A stretch of DNA of 64,000 bases, from contig NZ_FOIB01000003.1 of the NCBI RefSeq assembly GCF_900111765.1, forward strand, positions 620,001-684,000, given 5' to 3'. Source of the DNA: Myxococcus fulvus. GTDB lineage: Bacteria > Myxococcota > Myxococcia > Myxococcales > Myxococcaceae. The notes under the pieces are model-generated. The model had not been told where the DNA came from, ran no database searches, and saw nothing but the letters and a program-made list of their open reading frames with translations. Below, in pieces: positions 25,797 to 33,410 of the stretch. Positions within the stretch are counted from its first letter, which is position 1, and every line of letters starts with the position of its first letter. The position numbers and the translations under genes were made by a program.

Positions 25797-26512
25797 ACTA
25801 CACACTGCGGGAGCGCGAGAAGGTCCGGTGGAGTGGCGGGTACGACATGGGCAGGCGCTGGCAGTTGCCCGGCGTTTCGTGCCCGACCTGCGGCAAGACC
25901 TGGGGAGGCGGTGGCTACGACTATCCCGCCGTGGATTTGTCGAAGCTGGGGGATGGGGCCCAGATACTCGAGCGCCCGCGGTGCGTTCCCTGGGCTGAAT
26001 TCACGGCGCTGCGAGCGACTGTGTTGCCGCTGGTGCCGTGCGACGCGGTAGTGACGCCAGTCTCGGGATTTGGTCCGTTGACGGGGCGGGCACGGGGTCG
26101 ATTCGGTCCCGTGAGTGTCCACATGCCATGGACGCTGCTTGTGCGACCGGACGTCATGAAACGTCTCGATGGACTTACTGGGGCTGTCCCCGTGCCCGCG
26201 GCATTCCGGCGTGGCCAAGGCGACGGCGAACTGCTCGAGTTGCAGGTGATGCCAGGCGGGAAGTTCGTCGGTGACGGCCGCCACAAGTCATGCAAGACGT
26301 GTGGACGTACGAACTGGGTCCTACCGCCGCCGGAGAAGTGGCGTCTCGCGGTTCCCCCCTCTGCTGACTTCGCCCGAGTCACCGCGAGTGTCGTGGTCGT
26401 GAGCGAACGAGTCGTCCAGCAGCTCGAACGGCAGTTGGAAGAGGCCGACATCGTCGCGCTCGATGTGAGTGGCCAGCCAGGACACGAATCGCCGCTTCAG
26501 CTCGGGCGGTGA
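25790..26512 (+). CDS. SitI6-type double-CXXCG motif immunity protein
   Basis: 240-aa protein with two CXXCG knuckles: CPTCGKTW (Cys31/Cys34) and CKTCGRTNW (Cys168/Cys171). It opens MRYYTLREREKVRWSGGYDM, the form of the myxobacterial double-CXXCG paralogue family, and PGVSCPTC is typical. In Myxococcus xanthus a member of this family (SitI6) gives immunity to a SitA lipoprotein toxin delivered by TraA-dependent outer-membrane exchange. The four Cys probably bind one Zn. Here the toxin gene before it is reduced to a leader, so the protein may be an orphan that protects against kin strains. Its end overlaps the convergent MFS gene by 16 bp. Confidence 0.85.
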   Translation: MRYYTLREREKVRWSGGYDMGRRWQLPGVSCPTCGKTWGGGGYDYPAVDLSKLGDGAQILERPRCVPWAEFTALRATVLPLVPCDAVVTPVSGFGPLTGRARGRFGPVSVHMPWTLLVRPDVMKRLDGLTGAVPVPAAFRRGQGDGELLELQVMPGGKFVGDGRHKSCKTCGRTNWVLPPPEKWRLAVPPSADFARVTASVVVVSERVVQQLERQLEEADIVALDVSGQPGHESPLQLGR

Positions 26513-27999
26513 CTCTCCGCGCTCTGCCGCGCCAGCATCCTCGCCGCGTGCACCCGGGGCAACAGTCGGGACACGAGCGCGCTCACCGTCGTCACCGGAT
26601 GCGCCCCGGGCTCCGGGAGCCGCGCGGCGAGCAGGGCCGCGCCGAGCCGCGCCACCGAGGACAACACGAACAGCACGTGCAGGTTCACCCAGGGCTGTCC
26701 CCCCAGGATGAAGTTCTCCGGCAGCGCCGACGCGATGGCACCCCCGAGCGCCGCCGCGACCGCGTACGCCAGGCCACCCGCCGTCGCGAACGCGGCCAGA
26801 TAGAACGGCCGACCCTTGCGCGGCGCCACCGTGAGCGGCAGCGCGAAGATGGCCAGGCCGTGCCCGCTCCACAGCGCCCCCGCGAGCACCACGTCGAACA
26901 GCAGCGGCCACAGCGTGCCCGCGGAGGGCAGGAGCCACAGCGCCGGGATGACCCCGATGCCCAGCGAGCACGCCATCAACACCGGCTGCGCCCCCACGCG
27001 GTCGATCATCTTCCCCCACAGCGGCGCGGTCAGGATTCGCACCCCCGCCACCGCCGCGGCATGCAGCGCCAGGATGACGAACGTCATCTTCAGATTCTTG
27101 ATGCTGTGCAACGCGAAGAACGGCGCGGACACCCCCACCGCCGCGTTCCAGGCCACCTGATACGTGAGCACCCTCCGCGCGAGCGGGTCCTTCAGCGGCA
27201 CCAGCGCGCCCTTGAGCTCCAGTCGCGGCGTGGTCCCCGGCGGCGCCGGGTCATGCTGACTGGCCATGAGCAGCGTCGTCACCACCCCCATCACACAGGC
27301 CCCGAGCGCCAGCAGCGGCAAGGCCAGTCCCACCCCGTCCGCCGGGCGCAGCCGATCCAACAACAGCCCCGCCGCCAGCGAAGCCAGCGTGCCCGCCAGC
27401 GTGGTGAGCGCGGTGCGCTTCCCGAAGAACCGGCCTCGCACCGCGCGCGGCACCAGCTCCCCCATCCACGCCACCCACGCGTTGTTGCCCACCACCCCCA
27501 ACACCGCCGACGCCCCCGCCACCCCCAAGAGCAGGTGCTGGCGCGCCGCCAAATCCAGCTCCAACCACGGCAACACCGCCAACGGGAACATCACCAGTCG
27601 CGACAGGCAGATGGCCGTCAGCGCGACGCGCCGGTGCCCGAACGTCGACGTCAACCACGCCGCGGGGAACTGGATGAACTGGGCGCAGAACGGCAGCGCC
27701 GTCATCACCCCCACCAAGAGCGGCCCCAACCCCAGCGCCATCGCCCACGCCGTGAGCACCGTGGCCCCCGCGCACGCGGTGAACACCTCCGCGAACATGC
27801 CCTCCACCACGGACAGGCCCAGCGTCGCGCGCAAGCGCTTCGTGGGCGTCAGGTGCGCGTCCGGCCCGTCCACCGGAGGGGCCCCCAGCAGCGGCGCGGA
27901 CGAGCCGGGCAACGACGAGCCCGGACGGAAGAGGGGGACGGCGGAGGCGAGCGAGGCGAAGCTGCTCAGGACGTAACGACGGAAGGCGGCGGGGCTCAA
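26497..27999 (-). CDS. MFS transporter
   Basis: 500-aa major facilitator with about 12 helices, for example VLTAWAMALGLGPLLVGVMT, LWPLLFDVVLAGALWSGHGL and FYLAAFATAGGLAYAVAAAL. VPRAVRGRFFGKRTALTTLAGT is the family's loop 2-3 motif region and its N-terminal cytoplasmic tail is unusually long (about 50 residues). The start is a TTG at 27999 with AAGGA six bases upstream; no better ATG is present before the first helix. Its 3' end overlaps the sitI6 gene tail to tail. It is divergent from the polyprenyl synthase operon, and a palindrome in the shared upstream region might control both. Substrate unknown. Confidence 0.86.
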   Translation of the reverse strand: MSPAAFRRYVLSSFASLASAVPLFRPGSSLPGSSAPLLGAPPVDGPDAHLTPTKRLRATLGLSVVEGMFAEVFTACAGATVLTAWAMALGLGPLLVGVMTALPFCAQFIQFPAAWLTSTFGHRRVALTAICLSRLVMFPLAVLPWLELDLAARQHLLLGVAGASAVLGVVGNNAWVAWMGELVPRAVRGRFFGKRTALTTLAGTLASLAAGLLLDRLRPADGVGLALPLLALGACVMGVVTTLLMASQHDPAPPGTTPRLELKGALVPLKDPLARRVLTYQVAWNAAVGVSAPFFALHSIKNLKMTFVILALHAAAVAGVRILTAPLWGKMIDRVGAQPVLMACSLGIGVIPALWLLPSAGTLWPLLFDVVLAGALWSGHGLAIFALPLTVAPRKGRPFYLAAFATAGGLAYAVAAALGGAIASALPENFILGGQPWVNLHVLFVLSSVARLGAALLAARLPEPGAHPVTTVSALVSRLLPRVHAARMLARQSAESHRPS

Positions 28000-28159
28000 C
28001 GCGGTCCTTGCGACGAGGAAGCGGGGCGTCCCGCGTCTGTCTCACGCCCCCGGCAGGGGCCTCAATCCGACCTCCCACCCCCCTCGGCTGCCCGCCTGGA
28101 GCCCTGCCTCCCCAGGCCGCTTGCTCCCCCGTCCGGAGGGGGACGCTGGAATCAGGTGC

Positions 28160-28179
28160 AGTTCAAGCGGTCTTGAACT
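28160..28179. promoter_or_regulatory. Perfect inverted repeat, candidate operator
   Basis: AGTTCAAGCGGTCTTGAACT is a perfect 8-bp inverted repeat with a 4-bp spacer, 29 bp before the polyprenyl synthase start. The second gene of that operon encodes a GbsR/MarR-type winged-helix protein, whose relatives bind palindromes of this size, so autoregulation is likely. Confidence 0.7.
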
Positions 28180-28207
28180 ATATGAACGTCCGAGGAGAAC
28201 GGCGCAC

Positions 28208-29206
28208 ATGGAACTGGCTCGGGAGCTCACGGACTTTCTGGCGGCGGTGGAAGAGCGGCTCAGCAGCATGCTGGTGGATGGCAACGCCGGTCCGGACGTG
28301 AAGGGCGACACGCTGATGGAGGCGGCCCGGCACCTGTGCCTGGGGACGGGGGGCAAGCGCGCCCGGCCCATGCTGGTGCGGCTGTTCGGCGGCGCGGTGG
28401 GGGTGGCTCCGGAGCGCCTGGTGGACGTGGCGGTGGCGTCGGAGTTCATCCACTCGGCCAGCCTGCTGCACGACGACGTGGTGGACGCGGGCATGTTCCG
28501 CCGGGGTCGTCCCACGGTGAACGCGCGGTGGGGCAACATCGTGGCGGTGATGAGCGGAGACCTCATCCTGTCCACGGGCCTGCACCAGCTGGCGCGGCTC
28601 GACTCGCGGCTGACGCTGTCGGCGCTGTCGGTGGTCTCCGAGATGACCCGCGCGGCCATCGCGGAGGTGGAGGCGCGCGGAGACCTGGACCTGCCGCTCA
28701 ACCGGCTGCGCTTCATTGCCGAGGGGAAGACGGGCTCGCTGTTCGGCTGGTGTGGACACGCGGCGGCGACGCTGGCGAACCAGCCCGACGCGGTGGAGCG
28801 CTTCGACGGGTTCGGCCGTCACCTGGGCGTGGCGTTCCAGATCGCCGACGACATCCGGGACATCCTGGGCACGGACGTGGGCAAGCCGCGGTACGCGGAC
28901 GTGCACTCGCGAACCCCGTCGATGCCCATCCTGCTGGCGGTGGCCAAGGACGAGAGCCTGCGCCGCAAGCTGAAGGACGCGTGGGCCTTCTCCACGATCA
29001 CGCCGGAGCGCACGAAGGAGATCGGCGCGGCCATCGAGGCCACGGGCGCGGTGGATGCGTCCATGGCGCGGATGAACGTGGAGATCGAGGCGGCGCTGGA
29101 CAAGCTGGGGCACTTCGCGACGGACCCGGCGGGGGCGGAGCTGGTGGGCTGGGCTCGCAAGCTGTCGGCGGGAATCGCCGAGCAAGTGCAAGGACGCGCC
29201 GCATGA
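28208..29206 (+). CDS. Polyprenyl diphosphate synthase
   Basis: All-alpha trans-prenyltransferase, 332 aa, that elongates allylic diphosphates with isopentenyl diphosphate to make isoprenoid chains. The first aspartate-rich motif is SLLHDDVVDAG (Asp89, Asp90, Asp93); the second is QIADDIRDIL (Asp214, Asp215, Asp218); both bind Mg-diphosphate. GGKRARPMLVRL holds the IPP-binding residues. Position -5 before the first Asp motif is a small Ala, which in this family permits chains of C20 and beyond, so a quinone side chain or carotenoid precursor is possible. ATG at 28208 follows CGAGGAG. It overlaps the next gene by ATGA and heads an operon of three. Confidence 0.93.
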   Translation: MELARELTDFLAAVEERLSSMLVDGNAGPDVKGDTLMEAARHLCLGTGGKRARPMLVRLFGGAVGVAPERLVDVAVASEFIHSASLLHDDVVDAGMFRRGRPTVNARWGNIVAVMSGDLILSTGLHQLARLDSRLTLSALSVVSEMTRAAIAEVEARGDLDLPLNRLRFIAEGKTGSLFGWCGHAAATLANQPDAVERFDGFGRHLGVAFQIADDIRDILGTDVGKPRYADVHSRTPSMPILLAVAKDESLRRKLKDAWAFSTITPERTKEIGAAIEATGAVDASMARMNVEIEAALDKLGHFATDPAGAELVGWARKLSAGIAEQVQGRAA

Positions 29207-29793
29207 AAGGCTACCTGTGGACGGGGGGACACGGGAGCGCGGGCGGTGAGCCGCCGGTCATCGAGGGCCGGCTCGCGCCATGGGAAGCCATCGCGGTGGA
29301 CGCGGTGGGCAACGTCATCGAGTTCTGGGGCTTCAAGCGCAACCAGGGCCGGGTGTGGGCGCTCTTGTACCTGCGCGGCGAGCCGCTGACGGCGGGTGAG
29401 ATCGAGCGCGAGCTGGACCTGTCGAAGGGTGGGGTCTCCATGCTGCTCCGGGACTTGGAGCGCTGGGGTGTCATCCAGCGGGTGCGGCTGCCGCAGGACA
29501 CCGTCTGGCGCTATGGCGCGGAGACGGACCTGGTGCGGATGGTCCGCCACGTCATCGAGGAGCGCGAGGCGGGCTTCGTGGCGCGCATCCGCGCGGACCT
29601 GGCGGAGGCGCGCAGGCTGGCGGAGACGATGGGCGGGGTGCCGCTGGAGCGGCTGGAGCGGCTGGAGAAGATGGCCACGCTGGCCGAGCACGTGGAGCGG
29701 GCGCTGCGGTTGTTCATCAAGACGTCGCGCCTGGACGTGTCCGGGGTGCTGGCGGTGTTCCGGGACGGGGCCTCGCGGCGCGGGGACCGGTAG
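29203..29793 (+). CDS. GbsR/MarR-type transcriptional regulator
   Basis: 196-aa winged-helix DNA-binding protein. A helix-turn-helix runs from about residue 42 to 95: FKRNQGRVWALLYL, LTAGEIERELDLSKGGVSML and LLRDLERWGVIQRV, the pattern of GbsR/MarR repressors. The C-terminal half (AEARRLAETMG, AEHVERALRLF) is helical and probably dimerises. The gene overlaps the polyprenyl synthase stop by ATGA, so both are made together, and the inverted repeat at 28160-28179 lies in front of that synthase. A repressor of its own operon, perhaps sensing an isoprenoid or stress signal, is the simplest model. The effector is unknown. Confidence 0.88.
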   Translation: MKGYLWTGGHGSAGGEPPVIEGRLAPWEAIAVDAVGNVIEFWGFKRNQGRVWALLYLRGEPLTAGEIERELDLSKGGVSMLLRDLERWGVIQRVRLPQDTVWRYGAETDLVRMVRHVIEEREAGFVARIRADLAEARRLAETMGGVPLERLERLEKMATLAEHVERALRLFIKTSRLDVSGVLAVFRDGASRRGDR

Positions 29794-29802
29794 GGAGGGC
29801 TG

Positions 29803-30324
29803 ATGGATTCGCACTACGACATGGTGATGAAGGCGCGCGAGGGCGCGGACCCGAAGGTGACGCGGCTGTACTTCGCGTACTCCACCATCCTGGACCGGGC
29901 GGCGTTCGAGGAGTGGCGGCAGCAGCACTCGTACGGCTTCTTCGACCTGCCGGAGGGGAAGCTGGCGGAGGCGGTGGACGTGGACCTGGTCTACGACTTC
30001 CCGTCGCGCTGGTGGGGAGGTCGGGTGGCGGGGCTGGCGGACGCTCCGGGCGGGCGCATCTTCGGGCGGCTGTTCGAGATTCGCGGGCAGGACTGGCCCA
30101 TCGTCCAGCACAAGGAAGGCTTCGTGACGGGGATGTGCGTGGAGCGCGCGGTGAAGGTGCGCGTGGACGGGCAGGAGGTGGAGGCCACCGCGTTCGTCAC
30201 CAATCCCCGGCGTGCGTCGCAGGACGGCCCGGTGAGCCCTCGCTTCGTGGAGGCCCTGGTGCGCGGCGCCCAGGCGGCGGGCCTGCCGGCGGACTACGTG
30301 GAGCGGCTCAAGCGCGGGGCGTAG
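29803..30324 (+). CDS. Gamma-glutamylcyclotransferase-like (AIG2/GGCT fold) protein
   Basis: 173-aa protein with the GGCT/AIG2 layout: an N-terminal strand and loop TRLYFAYSTILD, then VDVDLVYDFPSRWWGGRVAG, GGRIFGRLFEI and QHKEGFVTGMCV. The family releases pyroglutamate from gamma-glutamyl compounds in some members and is uncharacterised in others. The hydrophobic loop has FAYS instead of the common YGSN, so the substrate may differ. It starts 9 bp after the regulator stop with AGGGAGGG, completing a three-gene operon of polyprenyl synthase, regulator and GGCT-like enzyme. The chemical link among them is not obvious. Confidence 0.8.
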   Translation: MDSHYDMVMKAREGADPKVTRLYFAYSTILDRAAFEEWRQQHSYGFFDLPEGKLAEAVDVDLVYDFPSRWWGGRVAGLADAPGGRIFGRLFEIRGQDWPIVQHKEGFVTGMCVERAVKVRVDGQEVEATAFVTNPRRASQDGPVSPRFVEALVRGAQAAGLPADYVERLKRGA

Positions 30325-30398
30325 TCGGGCACGTGTGAGGCAACCTTCGGGGGTGCCGTGCGGCTGCGCGCGGCGATGCCTAGGTTGCCTCCACGGCC

Positions 30399-30497
30399 AT
30401 GTTCTTCTTCTTCTCCAACAAGCTGGGCTGCGCGGGCAGCATCCTCGTCTCGGTGGCGCTGAGCCTGCTGCTGTACTTCCTGTTCATGCGTGGGTGA
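30399..30497 (+). CDS. 32-residue single-span membrane microprotein
   Basis: ATG at 30399 opens a 32-aa frame, MFFFFSNKLGCAG followed by SILVSVALSLLLYFLFMRG. The layout is an aromatic N-terminus, Asn-Lys, a Gly-Cys and one hydrophobic helix of about 20 residues. Very similar MFFFFSN-type small proteins occur in other bacteria, as I recall, with no known function. It is flanked downstream by a terminator-like stem-loop and separated from the GGCT-like gene by 74 bp. A single Cys could support a disulfide dimer. Confidence 0.65.
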   Translation: MFFFFSNKLGCAGSILVSVALSLLLYFLFMRG

Positions 30498-30520
30498 GCG
30501 CCGCCTTGCTCTGGCGGCGC
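30498..30520. terminator. Bidirectional-type stem-loop
   Basis: GCGCCGCC (30498-30505) pairs perfectly with GGCGGCGC (30513-30520) around a 7-nt loop, between the convergent microprotein (stop 30497) and Cys-rich lipoprotein (stop 30538). No T-tract is visible. Confidence 0.5.
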
Positions 30521-30537
30521 CCGTGGGCCCTACGAGG

Positions 30538-30852
30538 TCACGGGTCGCAGTACGTCCACGCCGCGTCCCAGAGACCGCCACGCGTGCCGACCGCGCAGTA
30601 GTCGCGGGCTCGATCCGTACAGCTCGAGACCACACCTTCGACGAGGTGGTACCGATCACGGTTGTTGCACAGCGCGCAACAGCCGTAGACGGCCATCGAG
30701 GACACCTGCCCGTCCTCACCACCCGCGTTGGCGCTGGGCTCGGAGACCTCGGGTGGAGGCGTCAGGTCGCCACCCTCGTCGAGGGCTCCTCCGCACGCGA
30801 CGGAAGACATGGCGAGCACCACCAGCATGAACACCCAGGACAGTCGCTTCAT
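30538..30852 (-). CDS. Small Cys-rich lipoprotein
   Basis: 104-aa predicted lipoprotein. MKRLSWVFMLVVLAMSSVAC is a signal peptide with Cys20 at the lipobox; an acidic/Pro linker (DLTPPPEVSEPSANAGGED) follows. The C-terminal domain has six Cys: GCCALCNN, SSCTDR, DYCAV and YCDP. ATG at 30852 is preceded by AGGAG. Its layout (lipobox, linker, Cys-rich knot) parallels the gene at 23484-23747, though the Cys spacing differs. No function is recognisable; such proteins are common at the myxobacterial cell surface. Confidence 0.75.
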   Translation of the reverse strand: MKRLSWVFMLVVLAMSSVACGGALDEGGDLTPPPEVSEPSANAGGEDGQVSSMAVYGCCALCNNRDRYHLVEGVVSSCTDRARDYCAVGTRGGLWDAAWTYCDP

Positions 30853-31148
30853 CGTGAACTCCTCCTTGGGGCAGCGGAGCGCCACCTGGCGGCTCCGGCG
30901 ACAGGAGAGTCAGGGCAGGCGGGTTCTCGAAATCGTGGATCCCCGCATTCGGTGCGGGCTGTGGAGTGTCGGACGTTCGTCCAAGGTCCCGTGGCCCTAA
31001 GCCCCCGGCAACACCGGGAAGCGACGGGCCTTGTCACATGAAACAGTGATTTCACGCCTGACAGGGAATGCTCTGTCTGGGCACGCAATGCCTGCTTCCT
31101 CTGAAATACGGTTGCGACATCCACCGGATTTCTCCAGCATGGCCAAGA

Positions 31149-31838
31149 ATGGACGTCCTGGATGACCCACCCCCCTCCGTGGCTGTTTCAGCCCGGGAAT
31201 CCACCCAGGTCGGGTTGATACATCGCGTGGGGCGACCGGGTGTCCTGGCGTGTCTGGTGGGCGCGTGGCTCGTGGCCTGTATCGCGGGAGTGAGCCTGCT
31301 GTGGCGATACGCGAGTGACGCGGGGGAGCGCGCCGTGCCGCCCGCGAGGCTTCCGGAGTCACTGGGGATGCCGCGTGGCGCGAGCGACTGGTCGTTGCTC
31401 GTCTTCCTCCATCCGCAGTGCACGTGCTCGCGGGCGACGCTGACGGAGCTGGGGAAGCTGGTGCACTTCGCGGAGGCTCGGCTGGCGACGCGGGTCTACA
31501 TCTGGGCGCCTCGTGAGGCGCCCGAGGGCTTCGTCCAGTCGGAGCTGTGGGAGCGCTCGCGGGCCTTGCCGGGCGTGGAGGTGCTGGCGGACGTGGACGG
31601 GAAGGTGGCGCGGGAACTGGGCGCGCTGACCTCCGGCCACGTGGTGCTCTATGCGCCGGATGGCACGGAGCGGTTCAGCGGTGGCATCACCTCGGCTCGC
31701 GGACACGAGGGAGACAGTCCTGGGGGATTGGCCCTGCGCGCGTTGTTGTCGTCGGGAGAGGCCGAGCGCTCCGCGTCGCCCGTCTTCGGTTGTGCGTTGA
31801 AAACACCTTCACAGGTCACGGGAGCTTCGCCGCGATGA
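31149..31838 (+). CDS. RedB-like membrane-anchored thioredoxin-fold protein
   Basis: 229-aa protein with one membrane helix (about residues 33-52, LACLVGAWLVACIAGVSLLW) and a periplasmic thioredoxin-like domain. The redox site is PQCTCSRATL: Cys91 and Cys93 in a CXC arrangement at the helix start, in place of the usual CXXC. Such proteins are annotated RedB in some genomes. The C-terminal HVVLYAPDGTERFSGGIT resembles the cis-Pro strand region of thioredoxins, although no cis-Pro stands out. The start ATG at 31149 avoids an upstream frame with odd Cys residues. It overlaps the following chemoreceptor by ATGA, so the two are translated together. Confidence 0.75.
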   Translation: MDVLDDPPPSVAVSARESTQVGLIHRVGRPGVLACLVGAWLVACIAGVSLLWRYASDAGERAVPPARLPESLGMPRGASDWSLLVFLHPQCTCSRATLTELGKLVHFAEARLATRVYIWAPREAPEGFVQSELWERSRALPGVEVLADVDGKVARELGALTSGHVVLYAPDGTERFSGGITSARGHEGDSPGGLALRALLSSGEAERSASPVFGCALKTPSQVTGASPR

Positions 31839-33334
31839 GGATCCAGGTCTCCGAGGCGGAGCTCTCGACGCTGTCTCAAGAACTCCACACGAAGCAAAGT
31901 CTGGCATTGAGCCGCCGCACGGACCGGACGTTCGCGGCGTTGATGGTCCTGCAGTGGCTGGGCAGCATCGTCGCGGCGCTGACCATCTCCCCGAGGGCCT
32001 GGGCGGGGCTCGAGAGCTCGGTCCACTTCCATGTCGAGGCCGCCGTCTGGCTGGGCCTGCTCTTCGGTGGACTGCCCGTCACCCTGGCGCTCACGCGGTC
32101 GGGGCATGTCTCCACTCGCCACGTCATCGCGGTGGGCCAGGCGTTGATGTCCGGCTTGCTCATCCACCTGATGGGCGGCCGCATCGAGACGCACTTCCAC
32201 ATCTTCGGCTCCCTGGCGCTGCTGGCCATCTACCGGGACTGGCGGGTGCTGCTGACGTTCAGCGGCGTGGTGGCGGCGGACCACTTCCTGCGCGGGGCGT
32301 TCTGGCCGGAGTCGCTCTTCGGGATTCACGCACAGGAGTCGTGGCGCTGGCTGGAGCACACGGCGTGGGTGGTGTTCGAGGACATCTTCCTCATCGCATC
32401 GTGCGTCCAGGGGCAGCGCGAGATGCGGGACGCGGCGCGGCGGGAGGCGCTGCTGGAGCTGTCCCGGCGCTCGGTGGAGGAGCGGGTGGTTCGTCCGCTG
32501 ATGGAGTCGGCGGATGCGCTGCGGGACTCCATGCGGACCTTGACGGAGGCGACGGCGGAGCAGCGCCGGGAGCTGGCCCGACAGGCGGGGGCGCTGGAGG
32601 AGACGCGGGTGACGGCGGAGGAGATTCGCCAGACGTCGCTGGTGGCCTCGCAGCAGGCGACGCAGATGATGGAGACCACGGCGGAGGCCGGGGGCATGGG
32701 CGTGGCGGTGGAGGCCGCTATCGGCCGGAGCGTGGAGGGACTGGCGGCGCTGCGCGAGCAGACCGCGGACCTCACGGAGCGCATCCGGGCGCTGGGGACG
32801 CACACGGACAGGATTGCGGGCATCACCCGTTCCGTGCAGGACCTGGCGGACCAGTCCAACGTGCTGGCCATCAACGCGGCCATCGAAGCGGCCCGCTCGG
32901 GCGAGGCCGGGCGCGGCTTCTCGGTGGTGGCGCGGGAGATTCGCGGGCTGGCGGGACAGTCCGTGGCGGCGACGCAGCAGGTGAGGGTGGTGCTCGGGGA
33001 GACGCGCACGCGCATCCAGGGCGTGGTCGAAATCACCCGACAAGGCGGCGAGCGCATGAGCCGGGGCATCGAGAGCATCCGCGACTCGGGCGAGCAGCTG
33101 CGGACGTTGTCCTCGCTGGTGAAGAACAACGCGGACTCGGTCCGGAAGATCTCCGCGGTGGTGAGTCAGCAGTCCGCGGGCGTCGCGCAGATCTTCAATG
33201 CGGTGTCGGACCAGACGGAGCTGATGCGGACCTCGATGGCCCGGCTGGAGACCACCCATGCGGCCGCGGACGGGCTGCGGCACGTCACGGACCAGATCCA
33301 CGACATCATCGCGCTGTATCAGGCCAAGAACTGA
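31835..33334 (+). CDS. Chemoreceptor with polytopic membrane sensor domain
   Basis: 499-aa methyl-accepting protein with an unusual N-terminal membrane sensor of about six helices instead of a periplasmic domain. The core ETHFHIFGSLALLAIYRDW and ADHFLRGAFWPES and WRWLEHTAWVVFEDIFLI contain several conserved-looking His residues, as in sensor domains shared with GGDEF proteins. No HAMP is obvious. The C-terminal MA domain has DLADQSNVLAINAAIEAARS and FSVVAREIRGLAGQS. Start ATG overlaps the RedB-like gene's stop. A redox or heme-type sensing role is inferred from coupling to the thioredoxin-fold neighbour and the His residues. Confidence 0.88.
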   Translation: MRIQVSEAELSTLSQELHTKQSLALSRRTDRTFAALMVLQWLGSIVAALTISPRAWAGLESSVHFHVEAAVWLGLLFGGLPVTLALTRSGHVSTRHVIAVGQALMSGLLIHLMGGRIETHFHIFGSLALLAIYRDWRVLLTFSGVVAADHFLRGAFWPESLFGIHAQESWRWLEHTAWVVFEDIFLIASCVQGQREMRDAARREALLELSRRSVEERVVRPLMESADALRDSMRTLTEATAEQRRELARQAGALEETRVTAEEIRQTSLVASQQATQMMETTAEAGGMGVAVEAAIGRSVEGLAALREQTADLTERIRALGTHTDRIAGITRSVQDLADQSNVLAINAAIEAARSGEAGRGFSVVAREIRGLAGQSVAATQQVRVVLGETRTRIQGVVEITRQGGERMSRGIESIRDSGEQLRTLSSLVKNNADSVRKISAVVSQQSAGVAQIFNAVSDQTELMRTSMARLETTHAAADGLRHVTDQIHDIIALYQAKN

Positions 33335-33410
33335 GGCGTCACGCCTGCCCCACTGCCCAAGCTCGCTGCATGCACTACACTGGGCCCACGGCATGGGCTC
33401 CAGGCACTCG

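Noticed and set aside
30853..31148. c-di-GMP or other riboswitch before the RedB-like gene
   Set aside because: Several short stems (for example GACAG/CTGTC) exist, but none of the conserved GEMM core is present.
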